64,000 bases of DNA, taken from Anaerolineae bacterium (GTDB lineage Bacteria; Chloroflexota; Anaerolineae; Aggregatilineales; JAFGMM01). The stretch spans positions 186,001 to 250,000 of the forward strand of contig JAOSJO010000012.1 in assembly GCA_027494055.1 (NCBI GenBank). Direction: 5' to 3'. Below, piece by piece: positions 28,375 to 38,498 of this stretch (position 1 is its first letter; every line of letters starts with the position of its first letter). A program made the translations under genes and the position numbers. The notes beneath the pieces are model-generated. The model had not been told where the DNA came from, did not search any database, and was given only the letters and a program-made list of their open reading frames with translations.

Positions 28375-29419
28375 CTACCACTGCACGTGCACTGGCGTCC
28401 CCACCGGCGCCCAGTTGAAGAACCACTGCGCCACATCGGTCGGCAGGTTGACGCAGCCGTGGCTCATCGGCGTGCCGAAGTTGTTGTGCCAGTACGTGCC
28501 GTGGATGCCGTAGCCCCTGTCGTAGTACATGGTGTACGGCACGCCTGGGAGGTAGTAGCCGGGGCCGGACATGGTGGTCGAGGCGTACTTCACGTAGATC
28601 CTGAAATCGCCCACCAGAGTCGGCGTGGCCGCCGTGCCGGTAGACACGCGCGTCGAATTCAGCAGGATGCCGTTCTCAAACGCATAGATCATCTGGTCGC
28701 TGAGGTCCACCACGATCTGCTTCCCGATTGCCAGTGTCGGCGCGGCAGCCGGGGCCGGCTGGGCGACCGCCGGTGCGGCATACGTCCCCGGCGCCGGGAT
28801 CACGAGCCGCTGGCCGACGAAGATCAGGCTTGGGTTGGTGATGCCGTTCGCCGCCGCGATGGCCTGCGCGCTCACCCCCATACTGCCGCCCGATCATCGC
28901 CAGATACTCGCCACGCTGCACCACGTGGGTCCCCGTCGCGCTGCTCGCCGCCGGCTGCGCGACCGGCGCGCTCGGTGCGGGCGCGCCCGCGCCAGGAATG
29001 ATGAGGCGCTGGCCGGCGAAGATCAGGTTGGGGTTGCCGATGCCGTTCGCCGCTGCGATGGCCTGTGCGCTCACGCCGTACTGCCGTCCAATCATCGCCA
29101 GGTGCTCGCCGCGCTGCACTACGTGCGTCCCACCGCTCGCCGCTGCGGGGGCCGGCTGCGCGACCGGCGCGCTCGACGCGAGCACGGAGCCGTCGGGGAT
29201 CATCAAGACCTGCCCGGCGTAGATGCGGTTCGGGTTGGCGACGCCGTTATACCGTGAGAGCGCGTCTACCGTCACACCGTAACGCAACGCGATGCGGAAC
29301 AGCGTCTCGCCGCGCGCGACAACATGCTGCATGCCCCCGGTCTGCGCCGCGGCCGGCACCGCAAGGGTCAGTGATGTTACCAAGAGCAGAACCAGGAAAA
29401 CGCGACGATACCGTTTCAT
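28375..29419 (-). CDS. LysM-repeat L,D-transpeptidase (frameshift at 28875-28879)
   Basis: Secreted cell-wall enzyme of about 348 residues. A signal peptide (RVFLVLLLVTSLTLAVPAAA) is followed by three LysM domains, each with a THVVQRGE-type start and NPN..AGQ-type end, separated by Pro/Ala linkers. The YkuD catalytic domain contains KQIVVDLSDQMIYAFENG and the active-site stretch GIHGTYWHNN with MSHGCVNL (His and nucleophile Cys). The frame slips at a C5 run (28875-28879) inside the third LysM. ATG 29419 has GGAGGGGG nearby. Expected role: 3-3 cross-linking of peptidoglycan or anchoring of proteins to it. Confidence 0.92.
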
Positions 29420-29841
29420 TACCCCCTCCTGGCGCGGGCGCGCCGTGGTTGACTATAAAGCCCGGATGCAAGATCAAGGCCAATCGAACGATAAGTTACA
29501 GCTATTCTTATTATGTGCAACTTCCTGGATTACGCAACCTCAAAACGCAAGGCGTACTGCATTCGGGGAAAGCGTAAAACACACGCCGACGAAGCGTCAA
29601 GAAGCTGCGCCTACCTCTGGTACGCTGTTATCAGAGATACTATGCCGGCGTTGCAGAGGCATGGCAGCGTGGTTACAGATTGGTGACAGGCCGTTACGAT
29701 CCTGTAACAGCGCTGGACTTCCCGCGCAGGGTTTGACATAATTCTAACAAAGCCCTAACGCCAGAGCCGTCATCTTGTCATACTATTTAAGCAGGGTGCG
29801 TCGTATCAGTTTGCTCAGGGTCACAAGGCAGGGAGATCACA
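29420..29841. other. Divergent intergenic region between two secreted-protein genes
   Basis: A 422-base, relatively AT-rich gap separating the leftward L,D-transpeptidase gene from the rightward PA14 gene. A TTGACA at 29732-29737 lacks a good -10 partner. No open reading frame, repeat or RNA was recognised. It probably contains both promoters. Confidence 0.4.
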
Positions 29842-31446
29842 ATGAAAGCACGGGCGTTTGTGGGAGTTGCGTTTCTCCTGCTCTTGACCACCCTCGCCGG
29901 GCCAGCCGCTACCGAGACGGCCCCAGGCGCAGGCCGGCGTCACGTGGCAGGCCGAGTTCTGGAACAACACGGAGCTGCGTGGCGCGCCGGTTGTCACGCG
30001 CACCGACCCGATCATCCGCTATAACTGGCGCACCGGCTCGCCGGACCCGCGCATCAACAACGACTTCTTCTCCGCGCGCTGGACGGCGACCGTCAACTTC
30101 CCTGAGACCGGCTGGTATCGCTTCCGTGTCCAGGGCGACGACGGCACCCGCCTCTACATCGACGGCATTCGCGTCTGGGATCACTGGATCCGCCAGTGGG
30201 CGATTGCGTTCGGCGTCGATGTCGAGTTGCAGGCCGGGCTGCATGAGGTCCGCTATGAGTTCTTTGACGCCGAGGAGGTGGCGATTGCCAGCCTGTACTG
30301 GTACCGACCTCCCCCTCGGCCAAGAAGGCGGCCCCGGTTCCAACGCCATGGTCAGCCTGATCGGCCAGCGCCCCGGCCAGCCGCCGGCGCCCGGCGCGCC
30401 CGCGCCGCCCCCTGCGCCCCCGCCGGGCGGCACCGATTTCCCGCCGCCGACGCCCCACCCCACGCCAGCCTACCCCCCAATCACTGGCGCGATATACACG
30501 CAGGCATGGCACGGGGAGTACTTCAACAACACGACGCTCTCCGGCAGCCCTGCCCTGGTCCGCGACGACCCTGACATCAACTTTGACTGGGGCGTAGGCG
30601 CGCCCGACCCGGCGGTCGCGGCGGACAACTTCTCAGTCCGGTGGACGCGCACCCTGCCCTTCGTGAACGGGACGCACGTCTTCACGACCTACACGGACGA
30701 CGGCGTGCGCGTGTACCTCGACGGCATGCTCATCATCGACGACTGGGGGCCGCGCCAGGGGCAGCCCATCGTCCACGAGCAGTATGTCGGCGCGGGCAAC
30801 CACACCATCGTGATGGAACACTTCGAGGGCGTCGGCGGCGGCGCTGGCGCGCCTCGTGATCTTCAACAAGGAGGGCGGCGGCCCTGGCACGGGGACGGTC
30901 GCTTTCTACGCCGACCGCACCACCATCAACGCCGGCGAGTGCATCACCGTCACGTGGAGCACGGCCAACGTGCAGGCGGTGTTCTACGAGGGCCAGGGCG
31001 TGCCTGGCAACAGCAGCCGGCTCGTGTGCCTGGCCGCGTCCTATACCTTCCGGCTGCGCGTCCTCTTCCTGGACAGCAGCGAGCAGGAATACACCATCCC
31101 GGTCACGGTCAACGGCGTCATGCCCGCCGGCACCGGGATGCTCACCGGGCGGCTCATCTGGCAGACCACCGGCGTCCCGGCGGCCGGCGCGACGGTGGTC
31201 GCGTGTGGGGCCCTTCCCTCGTCGTTTGGCTGTCCGTTCCCGGTGGCCTCTTCGGTGACGAACATCAACGGCGATTTCTACTTCTCGCCGATCCCGGCAG
31301 GCGGCTACTACGTCACAGCGCTGCTGCCGCTCTGCGGGCGCTGGTACACCCTCGTTGACGGTCTGGGCATCCCGCAGTTCTTCCCGGTATCGCCGTTCAT
31401 TCAGACCGACACCGGCGCGCGCGCCGTGAACTGCCCGCTTTTCTAA
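29842..31446 (+). CDS. Secreted protein with two PA14 domains (three frameshifts)
   Basis: About 534 residues. A signal peptide (FVGVAFLLLLTTLAGPAATE) leads to a first PA14-type module (WQAEFWNNTELRG, FRVQGDDGTRLYIDGIRVWD). A Pro-rich linker follows (GAPAPPPAPPPGG), then a second PA14 module (WHGEYFNNTTLSGSPAL, TYTDDGVRVYLDGMLIID). An Ig-like stretch (TVTWSTANVQAVFYEGQG) and a carboxypeptidase-regulatory-like end (GRLIWQTTGVPAAGATVVA) close the protein. Frames shift at 29921-29924, near 30312 and near 30838. PA14 modules bind carbohydrate, so surface glycan binding is likely. ATG 29842 has GGGAG upstream. Confidence 0.83.
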
Positions 31447-31488
31447 AACGCCTGACGGTGTAACGCCGGACGCGATTCTGCAGCAGGA

Positions 31489-31511
31489 GGGGCGAGCCGC
31501 CGGTTCGCCCC
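31489..31511. repeat. Degenerate REP-like palindrome (family 1-like, copy d)
   Basis: GGGGCGA (31489-31495) pairs with TCGCCCC (31505-31511) around GCCGCCGGT. It lies 43 bases after the PA14 gene and could serve as its transcript end, though a T-run is missing. Confidence 0.45.
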
Positions 31512-31675
31512 TGGCCCCAATGAGGCGAAACCGGGCATTTGGTGCGCCGCGTCTCCAAACGCGGATAATGATGTCGTCCCGCGTTCTGCTTGCTCCTGGC
31601 TTTGCAGCAAACAACCAGGCACGCTAGACTAACGTCCATACCTCACACCTGTGCACACACCGGGAGAGCAGCGCT

Positions 31676-32551
31676 ATGGCAGACCTACCCGTTCGCATTG
31701 GCGTGATCGGCGGCTCCGGCCTTTACGCCATGGCCGAGCTGACCGACATCGAGGAACGCCGCATTGACACGCCTTTCGGCCCGCCCTCCGACGCCATCAT
31801 CATCGGCACGCTGCGCGGCCAGCGCGTGGCCTTCATCCCCCGTCACGGGCGCGGCCACGTCCACACGCCCAGCCGCGTCCCCTACCGCGCCAACATCTTC
31901 GCGCTCAAGACGCTCGGCGTCGAGACCGTCATCAGCGTCAGCGCGTGCGGGTCGCTGCGGGAGGTCTACGCCCCCGGTCACGTCGTCATTCCCGACCAGG
32001 TCTTTGACTTCACCAAAGAGGAGCGGGGCCGCACCTTCTTCGGGGACGGGCTGGTGGCGCACATCGGCGTCGCAGACCCCTTCTGCCCTGAGCTGGCGCA
32101 AATCCTCTACGACGCCTCCGTCGAGGCCGGCGGCGTGGTGCACAACGGCGGCGCGTTCATCACCATCGAGGGGCCGCGCTTCAGCACCAAAGGCGAGAGC
32201 AAAATCTACCGCCAGTGGGGCCTGGACATCATCGGCATGACGACCTCGCCGGAGGTCTTCCTCGCCCGCGAGGCTGAGATGTGCTACGGCGTCATCGCCC
32301 ACGTCACCGATTACGACGTGTGGCACGAGAGCGCGGAGCCGGTCACGGTCGAGATGGTCATCCGGACGTTGCAGGCCAACGTCGCGCTGGCGCAGCAAAG
32401 CATCGCGCTCGCGGTCGAGAAGCTCGCGCGCCGCACGCCGCATTGTGGGTGCCACGACGCGCTGGCGGCGGCCATCATCACCGCGCGCGACCGCATCCCG
32501 CCGGCGAGCATCGCCAGAATTCACCCGATTGTCGGTCGGTACTTCGAGTAG
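31676..32551 (+). CDS. mtnP: S-methyl-5'-thioadenosine phosphorylase
   Basis: Intact 291-residue enzyme cleaving methylthioadenosine, the by-product of polyamine synthesis, to adenine and methylthioribose-1-phosphate. Phosphate-binding GVIGGSGLY and PRHGRGHVHTPS are at the N-terminus. ITIEGPRFSTKGESKIYRQW, GMTTSPEVFLAREAEMCYG and VTDYDVWH are the substrate-side segments, and the Asp pair in DYD fits a 6-aminopurine nucleosidase. The downstream SEDS-PBP gene starts 7 bases after the stop, so the two are probably co-transcribed. Confidence 0.95.
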   Translation: MADLPVRIGVIGGSGLYAMAELTDIEERRIDTPFGPPSDAIIIGTLRGQRVAFIPRHGRGHVHTPSRVPYRANIFALKTLGVETVISVSACGSLREVYAPGHVVIPDQVFDFTKEERGRTFFGDGLVAHIGVADPFCPELAQILYDASVEAGGVVHNGGAFITIEGPRFSTKGESKIYRQWGLDIIGMTTSPEVFLAREAEMCYGVIAHVTDYDVWHESAEPVTVEMVIRTLQANVALAQQSIALAVEKLARRTPHCGCHDALAAAIITARDRIPPASIARIHPIVGRYFE

Positions 32552-32557
32552 CGAAAG

Positions 32558-35275
32558 GTGCACAGGCCCGCTCCCACCGCGCAACGCGCCAGACGGCTAT
32601 CTGCAATCGCAACGCTGGGCGTCGATCCGACGACGCGCCAGGAGCGCGCGCTGCTCATCATCGCAGGGCTGTTCGTCGCCGCCAACCGCCTGACGCTCAT
32701 GGGCGCGCGCGGCGACGCGATTGCCGCGTTCTGGCCGGTGCTGGCGTGGGCCGCGTGCGCGCTGGTCGGGCACCTGGCGCTTGACCGCCGCCTCCCGCAG
32801 CGGGACCCGCTCATCTTCCCGCTGGTGATGTTGCTCTCCGGCTGGGGCCTCAACCTGGTGGACCGGTTGGCCCCCGCGTTTGCGGCGCGGCAGACGCTGT
32901 GGGTGATCGTGGGCGTGTCGGCGATGGTCATCATCACCCGTATGCCGCGCGTGCTGCGCTGGCTCCGGCGCTACCGGTACACGTGGCTCCTGCTGGGCAT
33001 CGCCCTGTTGATGTTCACGCTGGTCTTCGGCACCAACCCGGCCGGCGCTGGGCCGCGCCTGTGGCTGCGCGCGTTCGACATCGCCTACTTCCAGCCCTCA
33101 GAAGTGCTGAAGATACTGCTCGTCGCCTACCTGGCGAGCTACCTGGCCGACCACCGCGACCGCCTGCGCGCCGAGGCGATCCGCCTCTTCCCGCTGCGCG
33201 CGCCGCCGCTCGACGTGGCCGGGCCGCTGCTGCTGATGTGGGGCTTCTCGGTCGTCGTCCTCGTCTGGCAGCGCGACCTCGGCACGGCGGCGCTGTTCCT
33301 CCTCGTGTTCCTGACCATGCTGTACGCGGCGACGGCGCGCGTGAGTTACGTCGTCGTCGGGCTGGCGATGCTGGGCGTGGCCGGCCTTGCCGGCTACTTC
33401 CTGTTTGACGTGGTGCGCCTGCGGGTCGATATCTGGCTCAACCCGTGGGCAGAGAGCCAGGGCCGCGCGTTCCAGATCGTGCAATCGCTGCTGGCGGTGG
33501 CGTCCGGCGGCGTGCTCGGCCAGGGGATCGGCCTCGGCGCGCCGTACTACGTCCCGGTCGTGCACTCAGACTTCGCCATCGCCGCCATCGCGGAGGAGGA
33601 GGGGCTGGTCGGCGCGCTCGCGGTGGTGGCCAGCTTCGCCGTCCTGACCGTGCGCGGGCTGCGGATCGCGGCGCGCAGCGCCGCCGACTCGCCCTTCCGC
33701 GCGCTGTTCGCCACCGGCCTCACCGCCACGCTCGCAATCCAGGCGGCGCTCATCATGGGCGGCGTGCTGAAGCTCATCCCCCTCACCGGCGTGACGCTGC
33801 CCTTCGTCAGCTACGGCGGCAGCTCGCTCCTGAGCAGTTTCGTGATGGTTGCCCTGCTCCTCCTGTTGTCGCAGCAGGCCCAGGCCGGCAAAGGCCCGTC
33901 CATGAGCCGCGCCCTCGACCGGCTAACCTTCGGCTTCCTCGCGATATTCGCCGTGATCGGCCTGGCGCTCGGCTACTGGACGCTCGTTCAAGGCCCCGCC
34001 ATCACCGCCCGTGACGACAACCCGCGCCTCGTGGACCGGGAGCGCCGGCTCGCGCGCGGCGCGATCTACGACCGGCGCGACCGCGTGCTGGCGGAATCGG
34101 TCGCGAACGGCGACGGCACATTCACCAGGGTCTTTCCTCACCCGGAGGCGGCCAGCGCCGTCGGCTATTACAGCCTGCGCTACGGGGCGGATGCGGCCGA
34201 GGCAGCCTTCGACGCCACGCTGCGCGGCGCATCGCGCTACACCGCGTGGGACGCGCTGCTGCACCGCCCCGAAGTCGGCGGCGACGTGCGCCTGACGCTC
34301 GACCTCGATGTACAGCGCGCCACGGCGGAAGCGCTCGGAGACCGGGCCGGCGGCGTTATCGTCATCGAGGCCGATACCGGCGCGGTGCTGGCGCTGGTCA
34401 GCAGCCCGACCTTCGACCCCAACACCCTCGACGCGAACTGGGACGCCCTCACCAGCGACCCCGGCGCGCCGCTGCTCGACCGCGTGACCGAAGGGCAGTA
34501 CCAGCCGGGCGCGGCGTTGCAGACCCTGGTGCTGGCCGCCGCCCTGGCGCAAGATTCAGCGTCCGCCCAGGAGATTGCGCTGAGCGCCGAACCGTACACC
34601 CTCGACCTGAACGGCGAGACCATCACGCTGGCGTGCGCGCACCCGCCGGACGGCCCGCTCAATGACGTGTTCGACGCTTACGCGCACGCCTGCCCCGCCC
34701 CATTCGCCGCCCTGGGCCACGCCCTTGGCGCGGAGGCGCTCGCGCGCACCTTTGAGGCGTGGGGCCTGACATCGCGGCCCGCCTTGCTGCCGGGCGCGCG
34801 GCCGGCTCCTGAGGCCCCGGCAGACGCCACTGCCGACCCCGGCGCGATGAGCCTGGGGCAGGGCGGGATGACGGTCAATCCGGCGCAGATGGTCCGCGTC
34901 GTCGCGGCGGTCGCCAACGGCGGCGCGTTGCCGGCGCTGCACCTGGTCTCGGAGACGCGCCCGCCCGGCGGCGGGCAGTGGGAACCCATCGCCGCGCCTG
35001 GCGACCCGGCACACGCGCTCCCGGCAGCCGTCGCGCCGCACCTCCAGACGGCGATGCGCGCCGCCGCCGACATCGCTGGCGTCGATGGCGTGGCCGGGCA
35101 CGCAGGTCTGGCGCTGAGCGGGCCGGAAAGCCGCGCGCTGGCGTGGTTCATCGGCTATGCGGCCGGCGCGGACGGTCGCCCGCTGGCGGTTGCGGTCGTC
35201 ATCGAGGATGCCGGCGACGCGGCGGCAGCCGCCGACGTTGGGGCGGAGGCGCTCCGCGCTGCCACCGCACGCTAA
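32558..35275 (+). CDS. SEDS (FtsW/RodA) glycosyltransferase fused to a degenerate class B PBP domain
   Basis: A 905-residue uninterrupted protein. Residues about 30-445 form a SEDS domain with ten or so helices, GAGPRLWLRAFDIAYFQPSE, WQRDLGTAALF (conserved Asp), GQGIGLGAPYYVPVVHSDF and LIPLTGVTLPFVSYGGSSLL, all usual for peptidoglycan polymerases. After a linker with one more helix (about 450-470) comes a transpeptidase fold: ERRLARGAIYDRRDRVLAES, LTLDLDVQRATAEALGDRAG, NWDALTSDPGAPLLDR. Its active-site motifs are lost: YQPGAALQ has A652 and Q655 for Ser and Lys, A711-C712-P713 replaces SxN, and H848-A849-G850 replaces KTG. The polymerase is likely active, and the PBP half a structural activator. 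Start GTG 32558 is uncertain. Confidence 0.93.
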   Translation: MHRPAPTAQRARRLSAIATLGVDPTTRQERALLIIAGLFVAANRLTLMGARGDAIAAFWPVLAWAACALVGHLALDRRLPQRDPLIFPLVMLLSGWGLNLVDRLAPAFAARQTLWVIVGVSAMVIITRMPRVLRWLRRYRYTWLLLGIALLMFTLVFGTNPAGAGPRLWLRAFDIAYFQPSEVLKILLVAYLASYLADHRDRLRAEAIRLFPLRAPPLDVAGPLLLMWGFSVVVLVWQRDLGTAALFLLVFLTMLYAATARVSYVVVGLAMLGVAGLAGYFLFDVVRLRVDIWLNPWAESQGRAFQIVQSLLAVASGGVLGQGIGLGAPYYVPVVHSDFAIAAIAEEEGLVGALAVVASFAVLTVRGLRIAARSAADSPFRALFATGLTATLAIQAALIMGGVLKLIPLTGVTLPFVSYGGSSLLSSFVMVALLLLLSQQAQAGKGPSMSRALDRLTFGFLAIFAVIGLALGYWTLVQGPAITARDDNPRLVDRERRLARGAIYDRRDRVLAESVANGDGTFTRVFPHPEAASAVGYYSLRYGADAAEAAFDATLRGASRYTAWDALLHRPEVGGDVRLTLDLDVQRATAEALGDRAGGVIVIEADTGAVLALVSSPTFDPNTLDANWDALTSDPGAPLLDRVTEGQYQPGAALQTLVLAAALAQDSASAQEIALSAEPYTLDLNGETITLACAHPPDGPLNDVFDAYAHACPAPFAALGHALGAEALARTFEAWGLTSRPALLPGARPAPEAPADATADPGAMSLGQGGMTVNPAQMVRVVAAVANGGALPALHLVSETRPPGGGQWEPIAAPGDPAHALPAAVAPHLQTAMRAAADIAGVDGVAGHAGLALSGPESRALAWFIGYAAGADGRPLAVAVVIEDAGDAAAAADVGAEALRAATAR

Positions 35276-36851
35276 GGCGCGCTCACCTCGCGCCCTACCG
35301 GGGCATAGACCGGCCACTGCATCCAGCCGACAGCGCCGATCACGCGGTAGTTGGCCCCGATGTAGGCATAGACCATCTCCATCTCCGGCAGCGGCGTGTA
35401 GAAGTGGCCCGGTGCCCAGCCGGCCCGGATCGACGGGTCGAGAGGCGGCAGCCACCCAGCCGGCGACGCGGTGTCGATGATGAGCGCGGGGCGGTTGGCT
35501 TCGATCTCAGCGAGGAACTGCGCGACCATCGGCGCGGTCTGGTAGCCGGGCATGTAGAGCGGGTACTGGTAATGGTAGCGCGTCGGCGACCGCCGGTGCG
35601 CCATGTAGTTGAGCTTCGACACCGCGCCCCAGATCAGCACCGTGTCGTCCTCTCCGGTCGCGCGCGTGACGTATTCCACGACCGCGCGGTCCTGCGCCGC
35701 TTCCGACGACGGCGTCGTCACCATCGTCACCCCCTGCCACAACGGGAGGATCATCGCCGCCACGAGCGCCACGACCACCAGGGCGCGGCCCACGGCGCGC
35801 TCACGGCCCTCGCCCGAAGCAAGGCTGTACGCGACAAAGCCCGCAAGGACCGCGCACGTCGGGAGCAACGCTGTGAAGTAATGCGGAAAGGGAAACCCCG
35901 ATAGCGCGCTGAGGCCCATCTCCAGCGGCAGGCCGGCGAGCGCCACGAGCACAAGCGGCCGGCCAGGGCCGAGCCGCTCCCGGTTGCGCAACAGCAGCAG
36001 GAGCGCGATCAGCCACCCGGCGATGGCCGCAATCGCCGCGCCGGAGGGCGCAAGCGTGTACAGCCCCACCGCAAGCGCCATCAGCCGATCAGAGATACCG
36101 ACGTTGCCGGCATACACGGCGTTGTAGTGGAACGCCTGGTCCCAAAGCGCAGCGAGCGCGCCCTGCGCGGCAAAGTAGACCGCCACCAGCAGGAACACCG
36201 CCGCCGCGCCGGCGGCGATGGATGCGAGCGAGACCGCGAGGGCGCGCCACCGGCGGGCGGCGGCCCGGGTCAGCGCCAGAACGACGATGATGGCGAGATG
36301 CACCCCGATAAGGTTCTGCCGCAGCAAGAAGCACCCGGCGAACGTCAGCCCGATGAGAAAGCCGCGCCAGGTATGGCCGCCGCGCCGCTCCGCCTGCCAG
36401 AACAGGTAGAGGCCTGCAAACTGGAGCGGGAGCGCGAACTCCTCGGTGTGGTTGCCCCCTGGATCACAAACGCCACGCCCCCGATCCAAACTACCGTCCC
36501 GAATACCGCCGGCAGCGCGCCAAATGCGCGCTTGAGGGTGACGAAACCAAGCACCGCAGCCGCGTAGAGCGCGACGACTTCCAACAGCCACACACCCCAC
36601 GCCGCGCCGCCGCCGATACCCAGGCCGAGCGCGTCGATGTAGTAGATCGCTGGAGGCTTGTGGTCCCAGAGGTCGCGATACGGGACCGCGCCGTGCTGCA
36701 TCTGCTCCGCCGTATAAAGAAACACGCCGGGGTCTAAGCCGACAACCCCGGCGTACAGCGGCGCATGGACGTACAGAGTCGCCACGACCACCGCGAACAG
36801 AAGCGACAGCGCCGCCAGCCAGAGGATCGCAGGATATCGCGCAGCCACCAT
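35272..36851 (-). CDS. GT39-like membrane glycosyltransferase (frameshift at 36455-36459)
   Basis: Polytopic protein of about 526 residues. The N-terminal loop GLDPGVFLYTAEQMQHGAVP and YRDLWDHKPPAIYYIDALG match the acidic first extracytoplasmic loop of the ArnT/PMT class. A C5 run (36455-36459) shifts the frame into GNHTEEFALPLQFAGLYLFW. Later helices and a soluble C-terminal domain follow (YVTRATGEDDTVLIWGAVSK, YHYQYPLYMPGY). It follows the CpXC gene by 22 bases on the same strand, and its stop overlaps the stop of the convergent SEDS-PBP gene (35272-35275). The sugar donor and acceptor are unknown. Confidence 0.82.
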
Positions 36852-36873
36852 GTAGCAGCCTTATTGGATGCGC

Positions 36874-38239
36874 TTATGCCTTCGCACCTACAGCCTCTGC
36901 AACGCGCGCGCGCAGCCCGACGAGCCGCTGCTTCAGGTCGTCCTGGCCCTGCGCCTCCAGGTCGCCAATCACGACGTCCATCAGCTCAAGGATGCCAGGA
37001 CCCAGCGCGCCGGCCCTCTCACGGATCAGCCTGTCCGCCGCCGCGTCGTCGCGCGCGTTCAGCAGCGCATTGAGGAACTGCACTTCGGGTGGCGCGCCCT
37101 GCTGCATGAGCGACAGAATGCGCTCGTAGACCTGCTTTAGCTTCGCCGCGCGCGCGATGTCGGACCGCTGCTCGGCCTGCTGGATGCTGGCGGAGAGCAC
37201 CGACATGAACGCCGAGTCGATCCCATCGAGGTGCTGTTGGATCGCCGCATCGAGGTCGTCCTCGGCCATGATGGCGTTCAGCGTCTTGGCGGCGCGCTCC
37301 ATCACGGCGCGGTTCTGTCGCTCCGCCTGCGCCGCGAGGTCCAGCAGGGTCTCGCGCAGTGCGGTCAGCCGCGCCTGTTCCCCGGCGGGGCTGCGCTCCA
37401 CGCGCTCGGTGAAGGTCTGGAAGAACTGGTAGTCCAGCGCCGGCCACGCCATCGCGACGAACGCCTGCACCTTCTCCTCGTCGCCGTCCGCTGAGATCGC
37501 GAGGTTGACCAGGTCGTCGCGCGTCGCATTCGCGCCCAGGTTATTGAGCGCCTCTTCCGCCCAGGTGAACGCCGCCTCCTGCCGGTCGATGGTCGCGCGG
37601 ATTTCGGCCCCGGCGCTCGACAATTCGACCAGCCGATCGGTGAGCGCCGCGAGTTGCTCCGCAAGCTGGGGCTGGCCCTGCTGCGCCATCACCGTCGCGG
37701 TTGCCGCGAGCAGTTGGAAGAAATCCTCGTCGATCTCGGCGTCGTGCGCCTTCACCACATCCGGCAACTGGTCGTCAGGCGTCTCGATGAGGGTCTGGAT
37801 CAGGCCCATGCGCGCCTGCTGGCGCTCGCGGACCTCGGCGGTGACGCCGTCGGCCTCCAGAACCTGATCCACGAGGCCCTGCATGGTGAGCGCGGTGCGC
37901 GGCGTGAACAGGTAACCCTTGCGCTGCTCCGCCGGCAGGCTGTCCATGAGGCGGCGCTGCATGTCGCCAAGCACCCGGTCCTGTTCCGACTTGGCGATGC
38001 CCAACTCCATCGGCATGAAAGCGATCAGCAGTTCCTTCGCCGGGTCGTGATACAGCAGCGGCGACTGCACCGCGAACTGCGCGCCGCAGTGCGGGCAGTG
38101 GACGACGTTCGTGCGCCCATTGAGCAGCCGCGCCTTTGGCCTGTGGGTCGCGCCCCACGTCGATGATCTGTTCCACCACCGCGTTAAACGGCTGCCCACA
38201 CTGCGGGCAGCGTATCGGTGTCCCTACTGGTTGCGCCAT
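36874..38239 (-). CDS. CpXC-domain zinc protein (frameshift at 38135-38137)
   Basis: About 455 residues. It begins MAQPVGTPIRCPQCGQPFNA with a CPxC zinc knuckle. After the shift in a short TTT/AAA run it continues to a second knuckle VHCPHCGAQFAVQSPLLYHD and KELLIAFMPMELGIAKSEQD, the CpXC layout. The remaining 350 residues are mostly helical and charged (AALTDRLVELSSAGAEIRAT, AERQNRAVMERAAKTLNAIM), with coiled-coil potential. The family is found in many bacteria without established function. ATG 38239 is followed on the other strand by the DUF4388 promoter, making a divergent pair. Confidence 0.85.
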
Positions 38240-38363
38240 GATTGCTCCAAATGTGTACTCATGTATCCTCAAGGCGAGGATTATAGCACATCCCGCGCGC
38301 CCCTTTCGTAGAAGTCCATCAGAAAGGCACAACTGGCCTTCTTCCATACGTACTTTTCGGCGG

Positions 38364-38393
38364 TTGACTCGCTTAAGAACAATGAGGTATAAT
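38364..38393 (+). promoter_or_regulatory. Sigma-70-like promoter of the DUF4388 operon
   Basis: TTGACT (38364-38369), an 18-base spacer and TATAAT (38388-38393). It lies about 105 bases before the ATG at 38499 and is the best promoter match in the window. Confidence 0.8.
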
Positions 38394-38498
38394 GCTCCAC
38401 AATCAAAAGATGGTGATCTCAACGGGACCTTATTGTTACGTTTATTGGGCCACTATGAATAACCGCGCTTGGCGTTACGCTCAGGGGCTTCTTGCGCA

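Noticed and set aside
32521-32937. Minus-strand 138-codon frame opposite the start of the SEDS-PBP gene
   Set aside because: It is the complement of the first SEDS helices and encodes nothing recognisable.
35272-35275. The 4-base stop-to-stop overlap of convergent genes as a regulatory device
   Set aside because: Such overlaps are common in compact genomes; nothing else in the sequence suggests regulation.
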